Of a stretch of 64,000 bases of DNA, positions 49,632 through 57,591 are shown piece by piece. Source of the stretch: Amycolatopsis circi (lineage in GTDB: Bacteria > Actinomycetota > Actinomycetes > Mycobacteriales > Pseudonocardiaceae); the NCBI RefSeq assembly GCF_003385235.1, contig NZ_PQIA01000030.1, positions 21,676-85,675 of the forward strand, given 5' to 3'. A model generated the notes under the pieces. It was given only the letters and a program-made list of their open reading frames with translations. It ran no database searches and was not told where the DNA came from. Each line of letters begins with the position of its first letter. Within the stretch, counting starts at the first letter, position 1. The position numbers and the translations under genes are program-made.

Positions 49632-50576
49632 ATGCGGATCGGCATGCTGGCCGGCGACCTCGACTGCCCCGGATCGAACGCGGTAGTCCGGGCCTTCGCC
49701 CGCAAAGGCATTCAGGTGTACGGCTGGCGCGTCGTCGGCATCCCGGACGGATGGGCCGGGCTGCGGGAGAACCGCACCGTGCCGGTCGGGCCTCGCGAGA
49801 TCGACGAGACCCTGACCCGCGATCGTCCGCTTCTCGGCTCGTCGCGCGGCCCGGTCAAGCCCGGCGATTCGCTGCACGACCTCGACGCGCTGGTCGTGCT
49901 CGGCGGAGAGGATGCCGTTGCGGGGGCGGCGAAACTCGCCGCCGAGGGCGTCCAGGTCGTCGTCATTCCGGCGACGATCCGCAACGACGTCGCGGCGACC
50001 GATTCGACGTTCGGCTTCGACACCGCGGTGCAACTCGCCGCCGACGCGCTCGACCGATGCCGCACCACCGCCGAATCGCACGAGCGCGCGCTGGTCGTCG
50101 AGGTCGCCGGCCGGGACTCCGGCTGGATCGCCCTGCACGCCGGGCTCGCCGGCGGCGCGGACGTGATCCTCGGCCCGGAGCACCCGTTCGACCTCGACCG
50201 AGTGCTGGCGCGGGTGAAGCGCCGGTTCGAACGCGGCCGCGCGCCGATCGTCGTGGTCGCCGAAGGCGCGCTCCCGCAAGGATCCCCGGTGCCGAACGGC
50301 ATCGCGGCTTGGCTGGCCGAGGAGATTTCGCGGCGCACCGGCAAGGAGGCCCGTGCCGTCGCGGTGAGCCAGGAAGGCGGACGGCCGACCGCGTCCGATC
50401 GCGAACTGGCCACTCGGTTCGGCCTGCGCGCGGCCGACGCGGTGCACGCGGGCGATTCCGGAGTCATGGTCGCGTTGCGCGGCACCGATCTCGTCACCGT
50501 CCCGTTGGCCGCGGCGGCGGGACGGAAGACGGTTTCCCCGGAGCGATACCGCGAAGTCGAGGCTCTGCTCAGCTGA
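49632..50576 (+). CDS. 6-phosphofructokinase-like protein with altered active site
   Basis: A 314-residue protein of the PfkA fold. Family landmarks are recognisable but changed: the first glycine loop reads LAGDLDCPGSNAVVRAF, the ATP loop GGDGS is GGEDAVAGA, and the catalytic TIDND is TIRND (PATIRNDVAATDSTFGFDTA), replacing the base Asp with Arg. VEVAGRDSGWIALHAGLAGG matches the MGR substrate region. It is therefore either a kinase with different chemistry or a non-catalytic paralogue. ATG 49632 (MRIGMLAGDL) is the natural start; 49566 would begin in the terminator hairpin. Confidence 0.82.
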   Translation: MRIGMLAGDLDCPGSNAVVRAFARKGIQVYGWRVVGIPDGWAGLRENRTVPVGPREIDETLTRDRPLLGSSRGPVKPGDSLHDLDALVVLGGEDAVAGAAKLAAEGVQVVVIPATIRNDVAATDSTFGFDTAVQLAADALDRCRTTAESHERALVVEVAGRDSGWIALHAGLAGGADVILGPEHPFDLDRVLARVKRRFERGRAPIVVVAEGALPQGSPVPNGIAAWLAEEISRRTGKEARAVAVSQEGGRPTASDRELATRFGLRAADAVHAGDSGVMVALRGTDLVTVPLAAAAGRKTVSPERYREVEALLS

Positions 50577-50615
50577 CGTCCGCCCACAGTGGACGCGCCA
50601 GGCTAAAGTCCGGCC

Positions 50616-52007
50616 ATGAAGCGCGCATCGGTGGCCGAGGGGCTCGACCTCTACCTGCCCGTGTCCACGACCCGCCCCGCGCACGCGCTCGAAACCGCCC
50701 TGCGCGCCGCGGTCGTCGACGGCCGGCTTCCGGTCGGCACCCGGCTGCCCGCCTCACGCGCGCTCGCGACCGACCTCGGCATCGCCCGCAGCACCGTCTC
50801 CGAGGTCTACTCCCGGCTCGCCGCCGAAGGCTGGCTGGAAAGCCGCGTCGGCGCCGGAACGTGGATCGCCGGTTTCCCTCGGCAGGCGCAACCGGTTGCC
50901 GCGCAACGACAATCACCGCCGGAGTACGAACTTCGCGGCGGTCTCGCCGACGCTGGCGACTTCCCGCGCAGCCAGTGGAGCGCGCAAACCCGGCGGGCGC
51001 TGGCGGAAATGCCGGTCTCCGCGTTCGCCTACGCGCCGCCAGAGGGAGCGACCGAACTCCGCGACACCCTCGCCGGTTACCTCGCCCGGACGCGCGGCGT
51101 GGCGGTCACCGCGGCGGAAGTCCTGATCGGCAGCGGCTTCGGTGACCTGCTTTCGTTGACCTGCCGAAGCATTCGCGCCCGCGGCGGCAAGCGGATCGCC
51201 GTCGAGGAGTTCGGACACGAGCGGCACCGGCGCATCATCGCCGAGTCCGGACTGGAGATCGTCGCGATCCCGGTCGACTCCGACGGCGCCGACCTCGCGG
51301 ACACGCGGGCGGACGCGGTTTTCCTCACCCCAGCGCACCAATTCCCCACCGGCGTCCCGCTCTCCCCGGAACGCCGCCGAGCCGCGATCGAATGGGCGAA
51401 CGCGCGCGACGCGCTGATCCTCGAGGACGACTACGACGGCGAGTTCCGCTACGACCGTCGCAGCATCGGTGCGCTCCAAGCGCTCGCCCCGGATCGAGTC
51501 GTGTACTTGGGCACGTCGAGCAAAGCTCTCGCCCCGGCAGTCGGCGTCGCCTGGGCGGTGGCCCCGCCGGAACTTCTCCCCGAGTTGCTCCGGCAGCGCA
51601 ACCTCAGCGGCGTCACGCCCAGCGGCCTGCACCAGCAGGTCCTCGCCCGTTTCCTCGATTCCCACGAGTACGACCGCGCCGTCCGCCGACGCCGGGCCAC
51701 CTTCCGGACGCGTCGTGAACTGTTCGCCCAACTCCTCGCCGAACGCACTCCTGAGTTGCGACCGGGCGGGCTCGCCGCAGGTCTGCAATGCCTGGTCGAA
51801 CTCCCGAACGCGGCTGGCGAAGAACGCACGCTCGCCGCCGCCCGCCAGTTCGGCGTCGCCCTCGAAGGGCTCGCCGACTACCGCGCGCCCGGCGGCAATC
51901 CGGACCGCGCCGGGGTCGTCATCGGCTACGGCGCGGTGTCGTCCGCCCGCGCCACGCGCGCCCTCGCGCTGGCCGCCGACGCGCTGGCAAATGGTCTGAG
52001 TTCCTAG
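50616..52007 (+). CDS. PdxR/MocR-type GntR/aminotransferase regulator
   Basis: A 463-residue fusion. GntR winged helix at ~20-85 (LPASRALATDLGIARSTVSE, RLAAEGWLESRVGAGTWIAG). Aminotransferase-like domain with the substrate loop LTPAHQFPTGVPLSPERR, EDDYDGEFRYDRR and PLP Lys in YLGTSSKALAPAVG. The layout matches PdxR-type regulators but no pyridoxine genes are adjacent. Downstream lie a CMD protein and an MFS gene in the same direction (48 bp gap), which it may control or be co-transcribed with. Confidence 0.9.
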   Translation: MKRASVAEGLDLYLPVSTTRPAHALETALRAAVVDGRLPVGTRLPASRALATDLGIARSTVSEVYSRLAAEGWLESRVGAGTWIAGFPRQAQPVAAQRQSPPEYELRGGLADAGDFPRSQWSAQTRRALAEMPVSAFAYAPPEGATELRDTLAGYLARTRGVAVTAAEVLIGSGFGDLLSLTCRSIRARGGKRIAVEEFGHERHRRIIAESGLEIVAIPVDSDGADLADTRADAVFLTPAHQFPTGVPLSPERRRAAIEWANARDALILEDDYDGEFRYDRRSIGALQALAPDRVVYLGTSSKALAPAVGVAWAVAPPELLPELLRQRNLSGVTPSGLHQQVLARFLDSHEYDRAVRRRRATFRTRRELFAQLLAERTPELRPGGLAAGLQCLVELPNAAGEERTLAAARQFGVALEGLADYRAPGGNPDRAGVVIGYGAVSSARATRALALAADALANGLSS

Positions 52008-52055
52008 TGCCAGATTGGCCGGGAACCCGGTCCATTCGCGACCTAATCTAGGTCC

Positions 52056-52544
52056 ATGACAACGACGAACCCCACTCTGGTCCCGATCCCCCAGCGCCTC
52101 GATTTCGACGCCCTGGAACCGATTTTCTCCCGTGCGATGAGCACTTTGGACGACGCCGCGACCCAGCAGCTCGACCATGCCGGCATCGAGCCGGGCCTGC
52201 GCGAACTGGTCCGCCTCCGCGCCTCCCAGATCAACGGCTGCGCGTACTGCGTCGACATGCACTCGCAGGCCGCGCGCAAGGAAGGCGTCACGGCTCAGCG
52301 GGTCGACGCGCTCGCCGGCTGGGCGGAATCGGGCCTGTTCACCGCGGCCGAGCGGGCCGCGTTCGCGCTCACCGAGGACGTCACGCGCCTCTCCGAAACG
52401 CACGTGCCCGAGTCGACCGTTTCCGACGCCGTCGCGGCACTCGGCGAGGAAGGCGCGGCGGCGGTGATCGCGCTCATCACCGCCATCAACATGTGGAACA
52501 CGGTCGGCGTGACGACCCGCTGCTGGTCGGTCAGCCCGGCATGA
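52056..52544 (+). CDS. Carboxymuconolactone decarboxylase/AhpD-like protein
   Basis: A 162-residue helical protein with the peroxidase-type motif LRASQINGCAYCVDMHSQAA (Cys-x2-Cys-x3-His), typical of AhpD-like CMD proteins acting in alkylhydroperoxide or thiol redox reactions. The C-terminal half (GLFTAAERAAFALTEDVTRL; LITAINMWNTVGVTTR) completes the fold. Its stop overlaps the MFS ATG by 4 bp. It lies in a three-gene run with the PdxR-like regulator. Substrate unknown. Confidence 0.92.
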   Translation: MTTTNPTLVPIPQRLDFDALEPIFSRAMSTLDDAATQQLDHAGIEPGLRELVRLRASQINGCAYCVDMHSQAARKEGVTAQRVDALAGWAESGLFTAAERAAFALTEDVTRLSETHVPESTVSDAVAALGEEGAAAVIALITAINMWNTVGVTTRCWSVSPA

Positions 52545-53719
52545 ACACCGCGCGCACGGCGATCCGGCGGCTCGCCACCGCACAAGCCCTGACCTCGGCG
52601 GGCGACGGCGCGGTACTGGCCGTCTCCGCCGTCCACTTCACCACCCGGGTCGGCCTGCCGGCGGGCATCGTGGCGCTCGGGCTGTCGCTCGGCGCCGCGA
52701 CGAGCCTGACCACCACCGTTCCGTTCGGGACGCTGCTGGACCGGATCGGCGCCCGCCGGGCACTCGCCGCGGCGACCGTCGCCGCGGTCGCGGGCCTGCT
52801 GCTTTTCGCCGTCGCGTACACTGTTCCGCTGTACATCGCCGCGTGCGCGCTCTTCGCCTGCGGGCAGAGCGCGCTCGCGGCGGGCCGCCAAGCCGTCGTC
52901 GCGACCGTGGTGGCTCCCGAAGGCCGCGTCCGAGCCCGTGCACTGCTGCACACCGCCGTCAATATCGGCATCGGCGCGGGCTCCGGAATCGGCGCACTCG
53001 TCCTTGCCGCAGGCACGAACGCGGTCACCGTTTTTGTTGTGGACGCGGGATTGTTCGTCTTCGCCACCGCTTTGTACCTGCACGCCGGACCAGACGCCCC
53101 CGCCGAACGCCAGACCGGCTGGCCCGCCTTGCGCGACCGCCGTTACGTCACCCTGACGGTGCTCGCCGCGATCACTCAGCTGACCATGCCGATCCTCAGC
53201 GTCACCCTTCCACTGTGGATAGTCATGCGCAGTTCCGCTCCACAGTGGACTTCCGCAGTGGTACTGCTGGCCAACACGGTGCTCGTCGTGCTCCTCCAGC
53301 TGCCGGTCAGCCGACTGGTCCGCGACGCCCGCACGGCACGCCGATCCCTTGCCGTGGGCGGAATCTTCCTGGTCGCTGCCTGTTCCGTCTTCGGCTCGCT
53401 CGGCGCTTCGGCACACCCGGTACTCGTGGCGCTAGTCGGCGCGCTCCTGCTCACCATCGCCGAAACGACCGCCTCCGCCGGTGCCTGGCATCTCGCGTTC
53501 AGCCTTGCCCCCGAAGGACATCAGGGCCAATACCAGGCGCTGTTCGCCACCAGCACCGCGCTCGCCCGCATCACCGGACCGATCGTGCTGGTCCCGCTCG
53601 TGCTGACGTTCGGCTTCCTCGGCTGGACGCTCGCCGGGCTCGGGATGCTGGCCGCGGCCGCCGCGCTGGCGGCCATGGCCGCCCCTCAGCGGAAAGCGGA
53701 CTGCCCGGTGATCGCCTGA
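52541..53719 (+). CDS. MFS transporter
   Basis: A 392-residue transporter with about twelve spans. Motif A lies in VPFGTLLDRIGARRALAAA, with further spans such as GLLLFAVAYTVPLYIAACAL and LVALVGALLLTIAETTASAG. ATG 52541 overlaps the CMD stop by 4 bp (ATGA), supporting this start over 52493. It probably exports a small molecule linked to the CMD protein. The 3' end overlaps the convergent acyl-CoA dehydrogenase gene by 34 bp. Confidence 0.9.
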   Translation: MNTARTAIRRLATAQALTSAGDGAVLAVSAVHFTTRVGLPAGIVALGLSLGAATSLTTTVPFGTLLDRIGARRALAAATVAAVAGLLLFAVAYTVPLYIAACALFACGQSALAAGRQAVVATVVAPEGRVRARALLHTAVNIGIGAGSGIGALVLAAGTNAVTVFVVDAGLFVFATALYLHAGPDAPAERQTGWPALRDRRYVTLTVLAAITQLTMPILSVTLPLWIVMRSSAPQWTSAVVLLANTVLVVLLQLPVSRLVRDARTARRSLAVGGIFLVAACSVFGSLGASAHPVLVALVGALLLTIAETTASAGAWHLAFSLAPEGHQGQYQALFATSTALARITGPIVLVPLVLTFGFLGWTLAGLGMLAAAAALAAMAAPQRKADCPVIA

Positions 53720-54876
53720 CCGACCACCAGCGTGTGCATCTCGACGGTGCCCTCGTAGGTGAGCACGGATTCGAGGTTGTTCATGTGCCGGATCACCGGG
53801 TACTCCAGCGAAATCCCGTTCGCGCCCAGGATCGTGCGGGCCGTGCGGCAGATCTCGATCGCCTCGCGGACGTTGTTCAGCTTGCCCAGGCTGACCTGTT
53901 CCGGCCGCAGCACCCCGGCGTCCTTGCGCCGTCCCAAGTGGATCGCGAGCAGCAACGCCTTGGTGTACTCGAGCGTCATGTCGACAAGTTTCTGCTGCGT
54001 CAGCTGGAACGCGGAGATCGGCTTCCCGAACTGCGTGCGGTCCTCCGCGTAAGACATCGCTGCCTGCAAGCACGAACGCGCCGCGCCGACCGAACCCCAG
54101 ACAATGCCGAAGCGGGCTTCGTTAAGACAGCTCAACGGCCCCTTGAGCCCAGTGACCTCCGGCAGCACCGCGTCCGCGGGCAGCCGCACGCCGTCGAGAA
54201 CGAGTTCGCTGGTGATCGAAGCGCGCAGCGAAAGCTTGTGCTTGATCTCCGGCGCTGAGAACCCTGGAGTGTCGGTAGGCACGACGAAGCCGCGTACGCC
54301 CTTGTCGGTCTGCGCCCACACCACGGCGACGTCGGCGACGCTTCCGTTGGTAATCCACATCTTCCGGCCGTCGAGGACCCAGTCGTCGCCGTCGCGCCGC
54401 GCGCGGGTGCGCATGCTGCCCGGGTCCGAGCCGGCGTCCGGTTCGGTCAGCCCGAAGCAGCCGATCGCCTCGCCCGCCGCCATCGACGGCAGCCACTGCT
54501 GCTTCTGCTCCTCCGAACCCCACTTCCAGATCGCGAACATCGCCAGCGAGCCCTGCACCGACACCAGCGAGCGGATGCCCGAGTCGGTCGCCTCCAGTTC
54601 CAGGCAAGCGAGGCCGTACTCGGTCGCCGACATCCCCGCGCAGCCGTAACCCTCCAGGTGCATGCCGAGCACCCCGAGCGTCCCCAGGTCCTTCGCGAGG
54701 CCGCGGACGTCGGGCAGCTCGCCGCGTTCGAACCAGTCGCCGACGTACGGGTCGATCCGCTCGGAGCAGACCCGGCGGACCGCGGCCGCGATCGCCTTCT
54801 CGTCCTCGGTGAACAGGTCGCCGAGCCCGGCGGGGTCGCGGGGATCCAGCGGCGGCAGGGACTTCGTGTCGCTCAT
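53686..54876 (-). CDS. Acyl-CoA dehydrogenase (glutaryl-CoA dehydrogenase-like)
   Basis: A 396-residue FAD enzyme. IGCFGLTEPDAGSDPGSMRT and WVLDGRKMWITNGSVADVAV are the FAD/substrate signatures; the catalytic Glu lies in LTYEGTVEMHTLVVGQAITG. The NEARFGIVWGSVGAA segment is characteristic of the glutaryl-CoA dehydrogenase subgroup, which also decarboxylates. It overlaps the CoA-transferase gene by 4 bp, a pair often used to activate and oxidise a dicarboxylic or branched acid. Exact substrate is inference. Confidence 0.93.
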   Translation of the reverse strand: MSDTKSLPPLDPRDPAGLGDLFTEDEKAIAAAVRRVCSERIDPYVGDWFERGELPDVRGLAKDLGTLGVLGMHLEGYGCAGMSATEYGLACLELEATDSGIRSLVSVQGSLAMFAIWKWGSEEQKQQWLPSMAAGEAIGCFGLTEPDAGSDPGSMRTRARRDGDDWVLDGRKMWITNGSVADVAVVWAQTDKGVRGFVVPTDTPGFSAPEIKHKLSLRASITSELVLDGVRLPADAVLPEVTGLKGPLSCLNEARFGIVWGSVGAARSCLQAAMSYAEDRTQFGKPISAFQLTQQKLVDMTLEYTKALLLAIHLGRRKDAGVLRPEQVSLGKLNNVREAIEICRTARTILGANGISLEYPVIRHMNNLESVLTYEGTVEMHTLVVGQAITGQSAFR

Positions 54877-56006
54877 TTCTTCTCCTCTGCGAGCCAGCGG
54901 CGAATCTCGTCGCTGTGCTGCCCCAGCCGGGGCGGGGCGGTGTAGCGGGCGACCGGCGTGTCCGAATAGCCGATCGGATGGCGGACCTGGGGCGGCGCGT
55001 CGCCGACCGGCACGGTGGGGGCGAGACCGAGCGATTCCGCGAGCTTGAAGCCGTCCGCGAGATCGCCGACCGGACCGGCGGGCACGCCGACCTCGGTCAG
55101 CCGGGCGGCCCACGAGTCCACAGTGTCGGCTGCGAACTGCTGTTCGAGCGCAGCTCGCAGCTCCGGGCGATTGCGCACGCGTTCGGCATTCGTCGCGAAC
55201 CGCTCGTCGTCGGCCAGCTCCGGAACGCCCAGCACCTCGGCCAGCCGACGGAACTGCCCGTCGTTGCCGCAGGCCAACGCGAGCACATCGTCCTTGCAGC
55301 GCAACGTTTCGTACGGCGCGATCGACGGATGCGAGTTGCCCATCCGGCGCGGCGCGCGTCCGGTCGTGAGATACGAGGAAGCCTGGTTGGCCATCGAACC
55401 GAGCAGACTGGACAGCAGATTCACCTCGACCCGCTGTCCGCGTCCGGTCTTCTCGCGGGCTCGCAGCGCGGCGAGAATGCCGATGGTGGCGTCCTTCGCG
55501 GCGAGCACGTCGACGAGCGCGACGCCGACCTTCGCCGGTTCGCCGTCCTCGGGGCCGGTGACGCTCATCAGCCCGCCCATCGCCTGCACGAGGAAGTCGT
55601 AACCGGGCAGGTCCGCGTCGCCGCCGAAGCCGGAAACCGAGCAGTACACAATGCCGGGATTACCCACCCGGACGGATTCGTAGTCGAGCCCGCGCCGCCC
55701 CAGCGCGCCGGACCGGAAGTTCTCCACGAGCACGTCGGCGCGGCAGGCGAGTTCGCGCGCCAGGACCTGGTCGTCCGGGTCGCCGAGGTCGAGCACCACG
55801 GACTGCTTGGACCGGTTGGCGCATTCGAAGTACGAGCTGGAGTGTTCGGTCCACGGCGGTCCCCAGCCGCGGGTGTCGTCCCCGGAACCGGGCCGCTCGA
55901 CCTTGATCACCGTCGCCCCGAGGTCGGCCAGATTCACGCACGCCAGCGGACCGGCCAGCACCCGGCTGAAATCCGCGACGACGACACCGTCCAGTGGCAT
56001 GCTCAC
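54873..56006 (-). CDS. Family III CoA-transferase
   Basis: A 377-residue CaiB/BaiF-type transferase. N-terminal VVADFSRVLAGPLACVNLAD, then GATVIKVERPGSGDDTRGWG, and the catalytic Asp in LPGYDFLVQAMGGLMSVTG. NSHPSIAPYETLRCKDDVLA and the C-terminal HPIGYSDTPV are typical. It moves CoA between acids, here probably supplying the acyl-CoA dehydrogenase encoded with a 4-bp overlap downstream. Divergent from the IclR gene across a 100-bp region with a 12-bp palindrome. Starts at ATG 56006 or 56000. Confidence 0.93.
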   Translation of the reverse strand: MSMPLDGVVVADFSRVLAGPLACVNLADLGATVIKVERPGSGDDTRGWGPPWTEHSSSYFECANRSKQSVVLDLGDPDDQVLARELACRADVLVENFRSGALGRRGLDYESVRVGNPGIVYCSVSGFGGDADLPGYDFLVQAMGGLMSVTGPEDGEPAKVGVALVDVLAAKDATIGILAALRAREKTGRGQRVEVNLLSSLLGSMANQASSYLTTGRAPRRMGNSHPSIAPYETLRCKDDVLALACGNDGQFRRLAEVLGVPELADDERFATNAERVRNRPELRAALEQQFAADTVDSWAARLTEVGVPAGPVGDLADGFKLAESLGLAPTVPVGDAPPQVRHPIGYSDTPVARYTAPPRLGQHSDEIRRWLAEEKK

Positions 56007-56039
56007 GAGCGCACCTCCTCGCTACGCATACTGGCATCA

Positions 56040-56051
56040 AAATACGTATTT
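56040..56051. promoter_or_regulatory. AAATACGTATTT operator
   Basis: A perfect 12-bp palindrome lies midway between the CoA-transferase and IclR starts, the expected place for an IclR-type operator controlling both. Confidence 0.55.
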
Positions 56052-56106
56052 ACGCAACCCGCAGGTCCGGGTAGAGTTCCCGATCACCCGAGGAGAGAAA
56101 GCACCG

Positions 56107-56853
56107 ATGCCGACGCACCCCACGCCGGACGGCCGCCCGAGGCCGCACCACCGGATGATCGACCGGGTGTCGACCATCCTGGAGCGGGCCGCGCGCTCCC
56201 GGAACGGGGTCACGCTCACCGAGTTCGCCCGCGAACTCGACGCGCCGATGAGTTCGATCCAGGGCCTGGTCAACGGCCTCGTCGCCACCGGCTACCTCGA
56301 CGAACACGACCGCCGCTACTCCCTCGGCCCGGCCCCGTTCCTGCTCGTCCGGCTGGTCGGCCGCCCCACTGTGACCACGGTGTCGCACGAGGACCTCGAA
56401 GCACTGCACGAGGAAACCGGGATGACCGCGGTGCTGGCGATCATGGTCGGCAGCGACCTTTATTACGTCGACTTCGCCTCGCACGACCCGCGCTACGCCT
56501 ACCTCGCCGAAGGTTTCGTGCGCCGCTCGCCGATCCGGACGTCGACTGGCTGGATTTTGTTGGCAGCCATGGAAAACCGCGACCTGTGGCCGCAGATCGG
56601 TGCGCTGCCGCCCTCCGACGCCGAGTTGGTCGAACGCTTCGTACAAGACCTGACCCGAATCCGCGCCGAGGGCTTGGTCGCCGCGCCAAGCGCATCCACC
56701 GAGGCGGACGGCGTGTCAGTCGCCGTGGTCGAGGACGGCCGGACCGTCGCCGCGGTGGGAATCATGGGCAGCCACACCGAAGTAGCCAACCGCAAAGACG
56801 AACTGATCAAGGTGCTGGGCCAACACCGTCGTGAGTGGCAATCACGGTTCTAA
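56107..56853 (+). CDS. IclR-family transcriptional regulator
   Basis: A 248-residue regulator. The winged helix at ~17-75 reads MIDRVSTILERAARSRNGVT, LTEFARELDAPMSSIQGLVN, GYLDEHDRRYSLGP. The IclR effector domain follows (LEALHEETGMTAVLAIMVGS; RRSPIRTSTGWILLAAMENR; VSVAVVEDGRTVAAVGI). It is divergent from the CoA-transferase/acyl-CoA dehydrogenase operon and is its likely regulator. Its last codons and TAA lie inside the first unit of the 60-bp tandem array. RBS AGGAGAG precedes ATG 56107. Confidence 0.92.
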   Translation: MPTHPTPDGRPRPHHRMIDRVSTILERAARSRNGVTLTEFARELDAPMSSIQGLVNGLVATGYLDEHDRRYSLGPAPFLLVRLVGRPTVTTVSHEDLEALHEETGMTAVLAIMVGSDLYYVDFASHDPRYAYLAEGFVRRSPIRTSTGWILLAAMENRDLWPQIGALPPSDAELVERFVQDLTRIRAEGLVAAPSASTEADGVSVAVVEDGRTVAAVGIMGSHTEVANRKDELIKVLGQHRREWQSRF

Positions 56854-57120
56854 CCGGCATCGCCACTCACGAGGCCAGCCCGCCACCGTCGTGCGCGGCA
56901 ATCACGGTTCTAACCGGCACTGCCACTCACGACCCCGGCCCGCCACCCTCGTGCGCGGCAATCACGCTTCTAACCGGCACCGCCACTCACGACCCCAGCC
57001 CGCCACCCTCGTGCGCGGCAATCACGCTTCTAACCGGCACCGCCACTCACGACCCCAGCCCGCCACCCTCGTGCACGGCAAAGCCGGTTCTAACCGGCCT
57101 CAACACGCACGAGAGCCGCC
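56821..57120. repeat. Five 60-bp tandem repeats spanning two convergent gene ends
   Basis: Units start at 56821, 56881, 56941, 57001 and 57061 with an exact 60-bp period. Each contains CGTGxGxGGC, TTCTAACCGG and GCCACTCACG or a variant; the outer pieces form a stem in unit 1, and GGTT/AACC forms a small inner stem. The IclR TAA (56851) is in unit 1 and the MarR TAG (minus strand, 57090-57092) is in unit 5. Confidence 0.93.
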
Positions 57121-57497
57121 ACCACGCCCCCCGCCGGATCCAACTCTTTCTCCAGCTCGGCCAGCCGGGCCGTCGCACGCTGGTGCGCACTGCGCCCGCG
57201 CGGCGCGAGATACACCCGGACCCGCCGCCGGTCCTCCGCGTCGACCTCGCGATACGCCGCCGCGGTGGTGACCAGCCGGTCGACCACGCGGGTCAGCGTC
57301 GGCCCGGTGACCAGCGTGTGCCCGGCCAGCTCGGTCATCGTGAGCCCGTCGCCCCCGGCGAGCGCGTCCAGCACCAGCCAGCCGTCGAGGGACAGCCCCT
57401 CTTTCTTGAGCAGCGGCTCGATCCGCAGGGCGACCGCGCGTGCGGTGCGGGTGAGGGCGCGGATCAACGACGCCTCGGCCGCCTGTGCCTGCCTCAT
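57090..57497 (-). CDS. MarR-family transcriptional regulator
   Basis: A 135-residue regulator with the MarR winged helix (LSLDGWLVLDALAGGDGLTM, TELAGHTLVTGPTLTRVVDR) and the wing DAEDRRRVRVYLAPRGR. It is divergent from the amidase operon across about 95 bp that contains CTTCCA-AA-TGGAAG (57546-57559) and is its likely regulator, in place of the AmiR antiterminator of Pseudomonas. Its 3' end lies within the fifth 60-bp repeat. Confidence 0.92.
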   Translation of the reverse strand: MRQAQAAEASLIRALTRTARAVALRIEPLLKKEGLSLDGWLVLDALAGGDGLTMTELAGHTLVTGPTLTRVVDRLVTTAAAYREVDAEDRRRVRVYLAPRGRSAHQRATARLAELEKELDPAGGVVAALVRVEAG

Positions 57498-57545
57498 CCG
57501 CCCGCCCTCGTTCCGCCCTTGCGCAAATGCCTCCGCATTGTAAGA

Positions 57546-57559
57546 CTTCCAAATGGAAG
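57546..57559. promoter_or_regulatory. Candidate MarR operator
   Basis: CTTCCA (57546-57551) and TGGAAG (57554-57559) flank AA. The repeat covers an in-frame ATG at 57553, which argues that translation of the amiC-like gene starts downstream at 57592. Confidence 0.5.
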
Positions 57560-57591
57560 CAAGTCAACCGGCAAAGAAGCCCGGAGCCGGC

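Noticed and set aside
56821..57120. CRISPR array
   Set aside because: The units are contiguous 60-bp tandem copies without variable spacers, and no cas genes are nearby.
56831..57271. Repeat protein encoded by the 60-bp array on the plus strand
   Set aside because: The frame is open only because the period is a multiple of three. Other frames stay open equally, no ribosome site is present, and the frame runs antisense through the MarR gene.
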